A stretch of DNA of 64,000 bases from Glycomyces amatae (GCF_020991375.1 NZ_JAJLQZ010000006.1:62001-126000), one strand, 5' to 3'; positions 41,428 through 49,806 are shown, numbered from the stretch's first letter. Numbers and translations are program-made. The notes: generated by a model from the sequence alone, not told the origin.

Positions 41428-41630
41428 GAGACGAGGTAGCCCCAGGCGCAGAGCACGACGGTGCCGACGCCGAGGGTGACCCATCCCAGGCGAGCGAGCC
41501 GGTAGTGGATCTTCGCGCGGGCGTAGGGACTGAAGACGGCGATGGCGGACAAGATCAAGATGAGTCCGACGACGAGGCCGGGAGCTTGCCTGAGTTCGTT
41601 GATGAGCGGTGCGAACGTACTGTCATCCAT
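41424..41630 (-). CDS. Small membrane protein, 68 aa
   Basis: Two hydrophobic segments (GLVVGLILILSAIAVFSPYA and LGWVTLGVGTVVLCAWGYLV) flank a short basic loop. The ATG at 41630 is followed by MDDSTFAPLINELRQAP. It overlaps the sulfotransferase start by 4 bases, which supports it being translated. Function unknown. Confidence 0.6.
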   Translation of the reverse strand: MDDSTFAPLINELRQAPGLVVGLILILSAIAVFSPYARAKIHYRLARLGWVTLGVGTVVLCAWGYLVS

Positions 41631-41654
41631 GGTGGAGCAATCCTGGTAAGGGGT

Positions 41655-41912
41655 CTACAGATGCGGGTGCGGCGCTTCGGCGCGGTGGTATTCCCGGACG
41701 CTGCCGATGGCCCACAGGAGGCAACTGGCGAGGCCGAGGCCGATACCGGCGAGGAGGACCAGTGCCATCTCCCGGTCGATCTGGGCGCCGAGCGCGTCGA
41801 GGACGATGTGGATGCCCAGCCAGATGAGGACGGCGCTGGCGCAGGAGGGCCAGAACAGCCGGACGAGGTAGGGGGCCGCGCGCAGGACCCACAGCCGGAT
41901 CAGGCCGCCCAT
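41655..41912 (-). CDS. Small membrane protein, 85 aa
   Basis: Membrane-active segments are LIRLWVLRAAPYLVRLFW (amphipathic), CASAVLIWLGIHIVLDALGA and MALVLLAGIGLGLASCLLWA. It begins inside the end of the preceding gene (13-base overlap) and ends 24 bases before the next. No family recognised; part of the operon leading to the sulfotransferase. Confidence 0.6.
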   Translation of the reverse strand: MGGLIRLWVLRAAPYLVRLFWPSCASAVLIWLGIHIVLDALGAQIDREMALVLLAGIGLGLASCLLWAIGSVREYHRAEAPHPHL

Positions 41913-42301
41913 GCCACGCCCTCCTGCTCATGCATCGGGATCGGATAGGGGCAGGCCGGATCGAGTCGGAGCCCGTGGCGGGCGTCCAGGGGGACGCCGT
42001 TGGAGACGGCGGCTGCGAATGCTTCGCAGGTCTCTACGATGCTGGTCTCGACCGGAACTCCGTAGAGAATGCCGATGAGGCCGGCGGCGGGCTCCCAGAT
42101 CGGGGCGGGGTTCCATCCGGGCGTCACGACGACGACGCCCAGATGCGTGTCGGTGGCGATCACGTCGACGCGGATGCACCACTGGCCCGGCTCGGCCTTT
42201 CCGAGAGACAGTCGCAGGGAGCGGTTGTTCCTCCGGATCGTTCCCAGCGGGGTCGTGCCAAGCACCGCCGTGGCGGGCGTGTGAATGTCGAGTGTGTCCA
42301 T
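41900..42301 (-). CDS. Unknown protein, 133 aa
   Basis: No family recognised. A soluble, probably alpha/beta protein (RSLRLSLGKAEPGQWCIRVD, HLGVVVVTPGWNPAPIWEPA, GLIGILYGVPVETSIVETC). The PxWE phrase recalls TPVWE in the proteins at 50005-51452 of the conjugative module, which may be coincidence. It lies directly downstream of a long structured inverted repeat (42366-42436) and may be the first gene transcribed from a promoter there. Confidence 0.6.
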   Translation of the reverse strand: MDTLDIHTPATAVLGTTPLGTIRRNNRSLRLSLGKAEPGQWCIRVDVIATDTHLGVVVVTPGWNPAPIWEPAAGLIGILYGVPVETSIVETCEAFAAAVSNGVPLDARHGLRLDPACPYPIPMHEQEGVAWAA

Positions 42302-42365
42302 GAGGGGGTGCCTCTCACTACAGGTCGGTAGCTGTTGCTTTTTCTGTGAGCGTGTGATGTGCAGT

Positions 42366-42436
42366 CCAGGTGCGGCGGGACAGGCGATCTGGGAAGGATG
42401 TTGTGATCGCCAATCGGGAGGCCCCGCCGCACCTGG
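42366..42436 (-). promoter_or_regulatory. Large nested inverted repeat between operon genes
   Basis: A perfect 14-bp inverted repeat (CCAGGTGCGGCGGG at 42366-42379 and its complement at 42423-42436) encloses a second perfect 7-bp repeat (GGCGATC at 42383-42389, GATCGCC at 42405-42411). It fills the 138-bp gap between the 170-aa and 133-aa genes. There is no U-tract on the minus strand, so attenuator, RNA-stabilising structure or operator are as likely as a terminator. Confidence 0.65.
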
Positions 42437-42439
42437 GGC

Positions 42440-42952
42440 TCAGCGGCGCCGACGTTTCGGCGGCGTGATGATCGTGTGGGCCTGACGGAGGATCGCGGGG
42501 GCCCAGGCGTCGCCGGCCCACCGCCCGCACCACATCACCGCTGCCGAACGCGCGGTAGTGAACCGGCAGACCGCGGCAGGGCCCGCGCCGTCGTCGCAGT
42601 AGACGCGATAGGCCGGTGGACGACGGCGCACCTGGTAGACCGAGAAGGCCGCCGGACCCATCACGAACTCACCGAGGAGAGGCGCATACAGTTGCCGGGC
42701 TTTCTCCCGGATCGCCGCGCGGGCCTCCCTTCCGCGAGGGTCCCGCTCACTCGCGCCGATCCGTTCGCGCAACCGATAGTTCAGTCGTAGAAGCGGGCCC
42801 GCGGCATGATCGAAGCAGTACGCGTTCGCCACCCATGTGCCGGTGGGCACCTCATGCACTTCGACCTGGCGGGGGCCGGGCTGCTGAAGACGCAGTCGCA
42901 TACCGCCGGCCTCGATCACCCTGGGCCCGCTCACCACTCTCGCCTCGATCAC
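42440..42952 (-). CDS. Unknown protein, 170 aa
   Basis: From a GTG at 42952 overlapping the stop of the upstream gene (GTGA). No family recognised. Soluble; the N-terminal beta-strands (MRLRLQQPGPRQVEVHEVPT) are followed by an Arg-rich helix (EARAAIREKARQLYAPLLGE) and VYQVRRRPPAYRVYCDDGAG. It stops 4 bases before the nested inverted repeat. Confidence 0.6.
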   Translation of the reverse strand: MIEARVVSGPRVIEAGGMRLRLQQPGPRQVEVHEVPTGTWVANAYCFDHAAGPLLRLNYRLRERIGASERDPRGREARAAIREKARQLYAPLLGEFVMGPAAFSVYQVRRRPPAYRVYCDDGAGPAAVCRFTTARSAAVMWCGRWAGDAWAPAILRQAHTIITPPKRRRR

Positions 42953-43263
42953 GCTCCCAGGCCCGCCCGAAGCCGAGCAGCACGGCGCAGTTGTCCGGCT
43001 TTGGCGAGTGCGACCGCCTTGGCGGTCTCAGGCCAGCCATCGGGCCACGATTCCCACTCCGCCGCGTCCGGGTCCAGTCCCGTCACGGCGGCTACGCGGT
43101 CGCGGACCTCCGGATGCATCTGCGCGAACGTGACGCGCACTGATTCCAGGTCGGCTTGATGAGGCTTGGACGGGTCTTCGGGCAGATACGCCTTGAACAA
43201 GCCAAGCCCGGTCAACCAGAACTCGCCGATGGCCACCTGTGGTCGTGCGAGGCTTTCGTTCAT
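42949..43263 (-). CDS. Unknown protein, 104 aa, first gene of the leftward run
   Basis: The ATG at 43263 starts MNESLARPQVAIGEFWLTGL; the frame is open upstream to 43914, but that part is low-complexity translation of intergenic DNA. It contains VTFAQMHPEVRDRVAAVTGL and AKAVALAKAGQLRRAARLRA, a helical basic end. Its stop overlaps the next gene. No family recognised. Confidence 0.6.
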   Translation of the reverse strand: MNESLARPQVAIGEFWLTGLGLFKAYLPEDPSKPHQADLESVRVTFAQMHPEVRDRVAAVTGLDPDAAEWESWPDGWPETAKAVALAKAGQLRRAARLRAGLGA

Positions 43264-43827
43264 ACCGGGAGCACCTCGTGTTCGACCGAGAAGGGGTAAT
43301 CCCCACGCCGGATCTGCGGCTGCGACGCTTCGATCTGGGCTCTGGTCGTGTTGAGCCGGCCATCGTAGGATGGCGGATAAGCCAGTTGTGTCATGGAGAG
43401 CCGTCATCTCTCTGTGGTGTGCTGGTGAGCGGCCCGCTCGAGACGGAAGCTTGGAACCTTGAAGTCTCGGACAGGCCGCAATTTTGTTTTCAGCGGTTTG
43501 TTGCTGGATTATCTTTTGCCACCGGCCTGTCTGCCCTCCACAAAGCATTTTGAAGTTGCTGTAGCGGAGGGAAGACCGGTGCGGCGGATTCGGGAGTCTT
43601 ACCCAGGGGCGGGACTCATCCGTCCTGGAGATTTGAGCGCTGATGCCGAACAGGTGCCTTGAAAGCCCTCTGTCCAGGTACCTTCCCGCCGAGCTCTCGC
43701 CGATGCGGGGAGTGCACGTCGCATCTCCATGTAGGTAGCCTGGTCTAATAGCCGGGGTCCAGACAAGCATCTGATCCGGACAGCAGGTTCGTGCGGCAGT
43801 TGTCCGCTTCAGAACGAGGAGGCGGTC
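43264..43827. other. Divergent intergenic region, 564 bp
   Basis: It separates the leftward HemB/HemC-like run from the rightward XRE regulator and must hold both promoters. It includes an AT-richer stretch near 43480-43560 (for example ATTTTGTTTTCAGCGG) and TCTAAT near 43741, a possible -10. A 105-codon open frame across 43239-43553 has no ribosome site and no recognisable similarity, so it was not called. Confidence 0.4.
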
Positions 43828-45264
43828 ATGCCCTACCCCATGCGACCGCTCGAGCCCGAGCGTGGCGCACGCCAGTGGTTCGGAGCTGAACTGCGACTCC
43901 ATCGGAAGCGCCACAACTTGTCACAACAAGAGCTTGGGCAGCGAGTTTATGTCTCCGGCGACACGATCGGGAAGATCGAGAAGGCCGAACGGTCCTGTGC
44001 CCTCGAGCTCGCACGGGCGCTTGATTCGGTCCTCGAGACCGGCGGGGTGCTAGAGCGGGCACGGACGCTTGTCGCCGCCGAAGCGGACAAGCGCAGGCCT
44101 GAAGCGGACAAACCAAGGAAAGCTCCTGCCCCGATTGGTGAGCACCCGCTCCTCAGAGAGATGCTGGAGGCTGTGCCTTCACCCTCTGTAGGAGCGTCTT
44201 TGAATCGCCGGAAGTTCCTCACCGCAGGAGTCGGTCTTGCTTTCGGAACCGCCGTGCCGGAGTCAGCTAGCTCTTCCGAGTCAATGGCATCGTCGACCCT
44301 TCGGATGCAGGTCGACCAACTGGCGGCAGGTTGCATCGACCTGGGATCACGACCGAGGATCGGGAAAGCCGATGTGGCTCGCCTCAACGCAGTCCATGGG
44401 CTCTACCAGTCTCTTGACTATCAGTATGGCGGCGGGCTCGTCTACGAGAGCGTCAACCAGATTGCCGATGCTTCTACTGCGTTCCTGGATCGCGACTACC
44501 CTGCGCAGCTCGGGACGGATCTGCTGAACACCATTGCAAACCTGCGGCTGCTGGCCGGTTGGACTGCGTTCGACATGTGTGATCACGCCTCCGGGCTACG
44601 GCACTTCGCCGGGGCCGAACGCCTTGCAAACAGGGCGGGCAACACCAGCTTGGCGATCTACGTTCACTACTGCCAGGCACGCCAACTCCAGCATCTCCGT
44701 CAGAATCGAGACGCGGTCGAAGTCCTCCGAGCTGCACAGGATCACTACGCAGATCAGGCGACTCCAGGAGCCTGGTCAGTCCTCGATGCCACTATCGCGC
44801 CCTCACTTGCTGCGCTTGGGGACCGTGACGGCGCGCTGGCCGCTCTCAATCGGGCAACAGATTCGTTCGAACGCATGATCCCCGGCGACGAACCTCCGTG
44901 GATCGGATGGATGGACCGGGCTGAGCTCGCGGCACAGTTCGGTCGCGTCTACCGCGATTTCGCCCGCCAAGACCGCAACTATGCCGACCAGGCCGTTGAA
45001 TGGACCCAGCAGGCCATCGCCGGGTTCGATGAGGGCATGCAACGCAGCAGCCTGCTCAACGAGGTAGGCCTGTGTTCGGCATCGTTCCTCGCCGGGGACG
45101 CCGATGCAGGTGTGCGGATCGGCACGAGGCTCCTCGAGAACCCGCCTCCTGTGGTGTCGCAACGGGTTAAAGAACGGATCGTGAACATCGCACGGGACGC
45201 CCGGTTGTGCACGTCAGGTTCCTCCGAGGTAGACGACTTCATCCATGTCATCGCCGATGCTTGA
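43828..45264 (+). CDS. XRE-family regulator with TPR-like region
   Basis: 478 residues; AGGAGG lies 6 bases before the ATG. The N-terminal helix-turn-helix is WFGAELRLHRKRHNLSQQEL, then GQRVYVSGDTIGKIEKAERS. A Pro/Lys linker and LNRRKFLTAGVGLAFGTAVP lead to a helical repeat region (LNAVHGLYQSLDYQYGGGLV, AGWTAFDMCDHASGLRHFAG, YVHYCQARQLQHLRQNRDAV). This is the common streptomycete-type 'helix-turn-helix plus tetratricopeptide' regulator. A kinase gene follows after 11 bases, a frequent arrangement. It may also act on the divergent operon. Confidence 0.88.
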   Translation: MPYPMRPLEPERGARQWFGAELRLHRKRHNLSQQELGQRVYVSGDTIGKIEKAERSCALELARALDSVLETGGVLERARTLVAAEADKRRPEADKPRKAPAPIGEHPLLREMLEAVPSPSVGASLNRRKFLTAGVGLAFGTAVPESASSSESMASSTLRMQVDQLAAGCIDLGSRPRIGKADVARLNAVHGLYQSLDYQYGGGLVYESVNQIADASTAFLDRDYPAQLGTDLLNTIANLRLLAGWTAFDMCDHASGLRHFAGAERLANRAGNTSLAIYVHYCQARQLQHLRQNRDAVEVLRAAQDHYADQATPGAWSVLDATIAPSLAALGDRDGALAALNRATDSFERMIPGDEPPWIGWMDRAELAAQFGRVYRDFARQDRNYADQAVEWTQQAIAGFDEGMQRSSLLNEVGLCSASFLAGDADAGVRIGTRLLENPPPVVSQRVKERIVNIARDARLCTSGSSEVDDFIHVIADA

Positions 45265-45275
45265 AAGGGTGCAGC

Positions 45276-46193
45276 TTGACCAGCGGACGATTCTCCGACG
45301 ACCGAATGCGGAACGCGCTTAGTTTCATCGCCGACCAGCTCGGAGTCGATGACAAAGATGCACGCACGCTGCACATGGCCAACAACGCGGTTTACGCCCT
45401 GCCTCGAGCCGGCCTGGTAGTCCGCATCACCCGCTCGACAAGATTGCATGACCGGATTCGCAAGGGTGCACGGCTGGGAGCTTGGTTCGCCGAAGTCGAC
45501 GCACCGACCATTCGCCTAGCGGAGACCGACGAGCAACCTTTGCAGTACGAGGACTTGCTGGCAACGGTCTGGGAGCTCGTCCCTCCGGCCGAAACCCCCT
45601 CCATCGACGATCTCGGTCCTGTGCTGCGCGAATTTCACAGTCTTCCTGTGCCTGATCTCGGGCTGCCGGTCTGGGATCCGGTCGGGACCGCGCGCAAACG
45701 CATCGCCGATGCCGAGGCGCTAGCAGACGATGACCGGGACGTCTTGCTCGACTGGTGCGATCGCCTTGGCCCCCTGGTAAACGAGCTTGTCGAGCACTCC
45801 CCTCTTTCACTCGTGCACGGCGATGCCCACGTGGGAAACCTCCTGCGCCGAGCCGACGGCCGAGTGATCCTCTGCGACTTCGATTCGACCTGCCTAGGGC
45901 CGTTCGGCGTCGACCTGGCGGCGGTAGCCGCTGCTGAACTATGGTTCAGATCCACTGGCGAACACACGAAGCTGGCCAAATCCTATGACCACGACGTTAC
46001 TACCGACTCGTCATGGCCGGTGCTCCGTGAAGCTCGTGAGCTCACCTTCCTCGTCGGCGGCGTGCCGTTGATGGCAAGCACGCCAGGAGTCGCCGAGGAG
46101 TTCCAGCGGCGTCTGCACGCCATGCGCACTGGCGACACAAGCGTCCCTTGGACTCCCTATGCGCACTACTCGAAGCTCGACAGTACGAACTAA
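45276..46193 (+). CDS. Phosphotransferase-family kinase
   Basis: 305 residues from a TTG at 45276 with AAAGGG upstream. The N-lobe reads NNAVYALPRAGLVVRITRST. The Brenner motif SLVHGDAHVGNLLRRADGRV and the metal site ILCDFDSTCLGPFGVDLAA are complete. It belongs to the APH/choline-kinase superfamily. Such kinases pair with XRE/TPR regulators in many actinomycetes; substrates are unknown. It is probably co-transcribed with the regulator. Confidence 0.85.
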   Translation: MTSGRFSDDRMRNALSFIADQLGVDDKDARTLHMANNAVYALPRAGLVVRITRSTRLHDRIRKGARLGAWFAEVDAPTIRLAETDEQPLQYEDLLATVWELVPPAETPSIDDLGPVLREFHSLPVPDLGLPVWDPVGTARKRIADAEALADDDRDVLLDWCDRLGPLVNELVEHSPLSLVHGDAHVGNLLRRADGRVILCDFDSTCLGPFGVDLAAVAAAELWFRSTGEHTKLAKSYDHDVTTDSSWPVLREARELTFLVGGVPLMASTPGVAEEFQRRLHAMRTGDTSVPWTPYAHYSKLDSTN

Positions 46194-46277
46194 CGAGATC
46201 TTGATGGACAGCATCGATCGTCCCCAACATTGAGTCTTGTTTGTAGGGTCGACAGCCATTCAACATCAAACGATGGA

Positions 46278-46304
46278 GGCCCCGGCTGTCACCCAGCCGG
46301 GGCC
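46278..46304 (+). terminator. Strong hairpin downstream of the kinase gene
   Basis: GGCCCCGGCTG and CAGCCGGGGCC form a perfect 11-bp stem with a 5-base loop, 85 bases after the kinase stop. No T-tract follows. The rest of the 46194-46572 gap shows no gene or further structure that could be supported. Confidence 0.7.
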
Positions 46305-46572
46305 GCGCAGATCGCTACATTACGGGACGCTTCGTCTGTGGATGTTGAGTTCAACACCTACTGGCGGTGGCTGGACCTAGCGTCCCTAGCAGAGCAGTTC
46401 GGGGTCGTCGCTAGGTGACGGTGAGGTTCTCAAGGCGGTCGATGCCGACCATTGATTCGTCAACACTGGCTCCACGAAAGGGGCAGTCGCGCAACGCATT
46501 CCAGCGTTTTATTGCCACGAATATTTGCCCAATAAGAGTGCGAACATGCCGATCAGAAACATTGTGCCCAGC

Positions 46573-46986
46573 TCAATCGGTGGCGGGAGGCCACCACTCG
46601 ATTCCATCGGGGCGCTGGCCAGTACGGACATAGTCGATCGCGATCTGCCGAGCAGTCTCGATACCCGTGCGAGCGAGGGCCGCCGGAATGATTACCAGGG
46701 GACGGTCGGAGGACTGGCAGACGGTGATGTCGCGAGGTTCCAGATCCGGGTCGACCGCGATCAGGCCCTCAGGCACCCATCGCACCGCCGCGGCCCCGGC
46801 TTCGGGGTCCAGATCGATCCGTAGCGGCATGTCGCGGCGTTTGGCGCCTTCGGGCCCGAACCACAGGGTCACGCTATGGGTCCCGTGCGGGTTGACCATC
46901 GCGAGCTGCTCGTCGATGAAGGCCGCGGCCTCCTCGGCGCTCGCGAGCGGCTCCTGGTTGATGTCCCAGCGGACGCTATGCGTCAT
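46573..46986 (-). CDS. Imm1-like immunity protein
   Basis: 137 residues from the ATG at 46986, overlapping the toxin stop by 11 bases. The pattern SAEEAAAFIDEQLAMVNPHG, SVTLWFGPEG, PLRIDLDPEAGAAAVRWVPE and GLIAVDPDLEP, then IPAALARTGIETARQIAIDY, matches the Imm1 family that accompanies SCP1.201-like deaminase toxins. It should bind and block the deaminase encoded immediately upstream. Confidence 0.82.
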   Translation of the reverse strand: MTHSVRWDINQEPLASAEEAAAFIDEQLAMVNPHGTHSVTLWFGPEGAKRRDMPLRIDLDPEAGAAAVRWVPEGLIAVDPDLEPRDITVCQSSDRPLVIIPAALARTGIETARQIAIDYVRTGQRPDGIEWWPPATD

Positions 46987-47740
46987 GTTCGATTCCTTCT
47001 CCGTTGCCCTCGTAATGGCGGTAGAACGAGACGCCGTCGCCGTCTCGAAGATAGACCGTGACGCTCGACCTGGCGGGGATGATGGCGGGCAGCGTCGCAT
47101 CGCAGCCCTTCACCCCCTGGCACGGCTCCTTGTTGATCACCATCGTCACCCGCTGATCACTGGTCGCCGCGCGGATGGCCGCTGCGGTCTTGGCCTCGGC
47201 ATGGTCCATGATCCACCGGTTCGCGTAATCGGGCTTCAATCCGGTCTTCGCGGCCGCGTCCCTGCCGCTGCGAAACTCGGTCTCGACACCGTCCTCATCG
47301 GTGTAGGCGTAGGCGAGGGTCGGCTCGTCCTCGTCCCACACCGGCAGACGCTGCGCCAACCGCTGCACGAGCGGCGGGATCGCGGTCGACGGCGTGACTG
47401 CCGACGGCACCGCGCTGTCGCTTCCGGCAGCCGGCCGGGAGCCCGCCGTTGCGGACGAGCTGGTTGTTCCGCCGCTGCCTGCGATCGAGGCGACGTAGTC
47501 GCCCATCGTGGTGTTTCCGGATGCGAGCGCTGCCAGGACCTCACCGAGCATCCGGTGAGCGGCACGCATCTGGGCTTGCCCCTCATGGGCATCGGGGTTC
47601 GAGGACGCCTCGAGCATGGCGCCCAGGTCGGCAAGCACGCGCTCCAGCTTGTCGCTGGCCGCTTTGACCGCTTGCGTAGCCTCCTCGGCCATCGCCCTCG
47701 CCGCGCGCAGCACTGCCGCAACGTCGCCGATCGATGCCAT
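46976..47740 (-). CDS. DddA-like (SCP1.201-type) nucleic-acid deaminase toxin
   Basis: 254 residues. The N-terminal 75 residues form a helical WXG-like segment (MASIGDVAAVLRAARAMAEE, TQAVKAASDKLERVLADLGA), a Ser/Thr-rich linker follows (about 88-120), and the C-terminal half is the deaminase: FRSGRDAAAKTGLKPDYANR, DHAEAKTAAAIR with H180-A-E182, and NKEPCQGVKGCDATLPAIIP with zinc cysteines C207 and C213. This motif set defines the SCP1.201-like deaminases, which include DddA, converting cytosine to uracil in DNA. There is no Sec signal; the helical N-terminus suggests delivery by a type VII-like route. The immunity gene overlaps the stop codon. Confidence 0.87.
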   Translation of the reverse strand: MASIGDVAAVLRAARAMAEEATQAVKAASDKLERVLADLGAMLEASSNPDAHEGQAQMRAAHRMLGEVLAALASGNTTMGDYVASIAGSGGTTSSSATAGSRPAAGSDSAVPSAVTPSTAIPPLVQRLAQRLPVWDEDEPTLAYAYTDEDGVETEFRSGRDAAAKTGLKPDYANRWIMDHAEAKTAAAIRAATSDQRVTMVINKEPCQGVKGCDATLPAIIPARSSVTVYLRDGDGVSFYRHYEGNGEGIEHDA

Positions 47741-47765
47741 GGAGGTTCCTCGCGTCAGGGGGACT

Positions 47766-47792
47766 GTAACCCTACGATGCGGTTACCGTAGG
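47766..47792 (-). promoter_or_regulatory. Overlapping palindromes upstream of the toxin gene
   Basis: GTAACC/GGTTAC (47766-47786) and CCTACG/CGTAGG (47771-47792) overlap each other 26-52 bases before the toxin start codon. They could be an operator for the toxin-immunity pair. The site was found by eye only. Confidence 0.35.
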
Positions 47793-47949
47793 CTCTCCGC
47801 GCCTCGCTGACTCTGAGCGGATCAACGTGACGTCCTCGGGGAGTTCGGATAGTAGAGGAAGAACTCGAAACTGATTGATCTTCCCTGACCGTGTGCGGCG
47901 AATTCTCTATCTGCGCTATACCGCCCTTTTGAGCGCCTACTCTCGCTGC

Positions 47950-48606
47950 ATGGGGATGACCGGGACGGTGGTCGGTGGTTTTGCGGTCGCGGTGTTGTTG
48001 TGGCGGATAGCCGAAACCCTTGAACTAAGCGGCGCGGTGTCTCCTGTTATGACGGGATGGAGGCGTTGGCGGACCCTGGCATGGGTTTCAGCGCTGACAA
48101 TGATCAGTGCGGCGGCAATGGCGCAGATGATGCCAGCTCGGCCTGCGGCATCGGCGTTTGTCATGTTCGCAGCGGTAACACCGGGTTTGGCGTGGATCGA
48201 TGTGCGTTCAATGCTGTTGCCGTTTCCTCTCCTTGGGGGGCTGGCACTCGCTGCGGTCGCAGGGTTCAGTATCGATGCCTGGCGGTTCGGCAGCGGTCAG
48301 TCCCTTGAGCGAGCGCTGGCGTGCGGGTTGGTGGTCGCTGTCCTCGGCTGGGTGTGTTGGAGGAGCGTCAAGGACCAGGTGGGGCTTGGCGACGTAGCAC
48401 TTCTGGGAGTAACCAGCCTGTTCTTGGGATGGTGGTCGGCTGCAGCGGTGTGGTTGGCTGTCGTGGTGGCGTGCCTGTTGTGGTGGGTGACGATGGCAAT
48501 GTTTCGGCTCGGGCGCACTAGTACCGGATCGTATATTCCGCTTGGTCCTGCGATTCTGGGCGGCTGGTGGACAGCGACCGCACTGGTGGTGGCGGGCGGG
48601 ATGTAA
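47950..48606 (+). CDS. A24-type prepilin peptidase
   Basis: About 218 residues from the ATG at 47950; the frame is open to 47875. Six or seven membrane segments are predicted. The two catalytic aspartates are in WIDVRSMLLPFPLLGG and the GxGD motif VGLGDVALLGVTSLFLG. A24 peptidases cleave type IV and Flp prepilins. It is the likely processing enzyme for the Tad operon 13 kb away, an unusual separation because the peptidase is often in or beside the cluster. Confidence 0.85.
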   Translation: MGMTGTVVGGFAVAVLLWRIAETLELSGAVSPVMTGWRRWRTLAWVSALTMISAAAMAQMMPARPAASAFVMFAAVTPGLAWIDVRSMLLPFPLLGGLALAAVAGFSIDAWRFGSGQSLERALACGLVVAVLGWVCWRSVKDQVGLGDVALLGVTSLFLGWWSAAAVWLAVVVACLLWWVTMAMFRLGRTSTGSYIPLGPAILGGWWTATALVVAGGM

Positions 48607-48845
48607 CGGTGCTCAGTGCCGTCGGGAAGGTTCGAGTCGCGGACGAGGCCGCCCGCCGATGACTTCGTCACGACGAATGAGGGAGGCTGTCGCCGTAAGG
48701 GAGCAATGGACCCTCTTCATGGAAATCATCAAGATGTCATGCTTTCATAAGATCCATAATGGACTATTTAGGTAGAGTAAAAAGACGACTACGTGCGGAG
48801 CAACCAGCTCCCCTACGCAGGTGCATCATTAGCTATAGAGTCATG

Positions 48846-48884
48846 CGGCGTCCGGGACAACGGCCCCGGACGCCGGGTGTTTTT
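48846..48884 (+). terminator. Intrinsic terminator with T-tract
   Basis: CGGCGTCCGGG pairs perfectly with CCCGGACGCCG, then GGTGTTTTT. It lies 240 bases after the prepilin peptidase gene and touches the stop codon of the leftward gene at 48883, so it could end transcription from either side. The 48607-48845 gap otherwise shows no gene. Confidence 0.82.
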
Positions 48885-49806
48885 AGCGGCCCGTGGCCCC
48901 AGCGGGCATGAGCCGGGTGACAATTTCGGCAAGCTGCACGAGCAGCGCGGCGTCGGCTTCGGTCAGCTCCCGCAGGACCTCCCAGTGGCCGTCGGTCGCG
49001 CGCCAGGCGGGAGTAGCGCCGATCGGGGCGGCCAGCCCGGCCACGCTGGTCGACACCGCGTTGCGGGACAGGGCTGGCCAGGATTCGGCGGCTGCGGGCA
49101 GCACGAAGGCGGCGAGATCGAGCTCCCAGCCTTTGCGGAGCGCCGCAGCTGCAAGATGGTCGAGGAAAGCGGCGACGGCGCCGCGTTCGATGGCCGGGTA
49201 GGCCGAACACGCGATGCGGTGAGCCTGTTCGAATAGTTCCTGCAGCCGCTGCTGGGGCCAGTCGGCTTCTTCGCCGGTCGGGACTGCGGTCAGGGCGGCC
49301 GCGGGGTCCCAGGTCGGTGCCGGATGCGTTCCGGCGGCCTTGCTCAGGAGCTGGTTCATGTGCTGGGTCTCGGCTTCGACCGACGCAGCGACGATGCGTT
49401 GCTTCACCGGAAGCGGCAAGCGGGCGATGCGGTCGTCATCTTCTGCGACCTGCCACCACCACTCGGTGCGCGAGGGCGGGTACAGCGAAGACCCGACCGC
49501 GCCGGCCACGAGCGACCGCACCTCGGACTGGCCGGTGGCCGCTTGCTCGTGTTCGTGGGCTTCGTCGGACAGGTCGGTCTGCCAGTCCTCGACACAGGCG
49601 TCGGCCAGGGCCGCGATGTCGACATCGGCCTCGTACAAGGCGTGGAAAAGGTAGGTGATGGCGTCGCGGCTGAGTTCGATCAGGACCGGACGGGAGTGCA
49701 GGTCCCGGTCTGTGGGAAGGTGCCGGGTCTGGGCGGCGAGGCGGGCGAGTAGGTCGCGGCCCCATTGGGCTCGGTCGGCGTTGGTGGGGAAGTCGTGTGC
49801 GTGCAT
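48883..49806 (-). CDS. Unknown protein of the conjugative module, 307 aa
   Basis: AAGGAGGAC precedes the ATG at 49806. The protein is helical and acidic with no membrane segment; for example YLFHALYEADVDIAALADAC and VKQRIVAASVEAETQHMNQL. No family recognised. Bounded by strong hairpins on both sides (48846 and 49964), it is probably a single-gene transcription unit or the end of one. Confidence 0.65.
   Translation of the reverse strand: MHAHDFPTNADRAQWGRDLLARLAAQTRHLPTDRDLHSRPVLIELSRDAITYLFHALYEADVDIAALADACVEDWQTDLSDEAHEHEQAATGQSEVRSLVAGAVGSSLYPPSRTEWWWQVAEDDDRIARLPLPVKQRIVAASVEAETQHMNQLLSKAAGTHPAPTWDPAAALTAVPTGEEADWPQQRLQELFEQAHRIACSAYPAIERGAVAAFLDHLAAAALRKGWELDLAAFVLPAAAESWPALSRNAVSTSVAGLAAPIGATPAWRATDGHWEVLRELTEADAALLVQLAEIVTRLMPAGATGR

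Noticed and set aside
43239..43553. Plus-strand 105-codon frame in the divergent intergenic region
   Set aside because: No ribosome site, no recognisable domain, and it overlaps the start of the 104-aa gene on the other strand.
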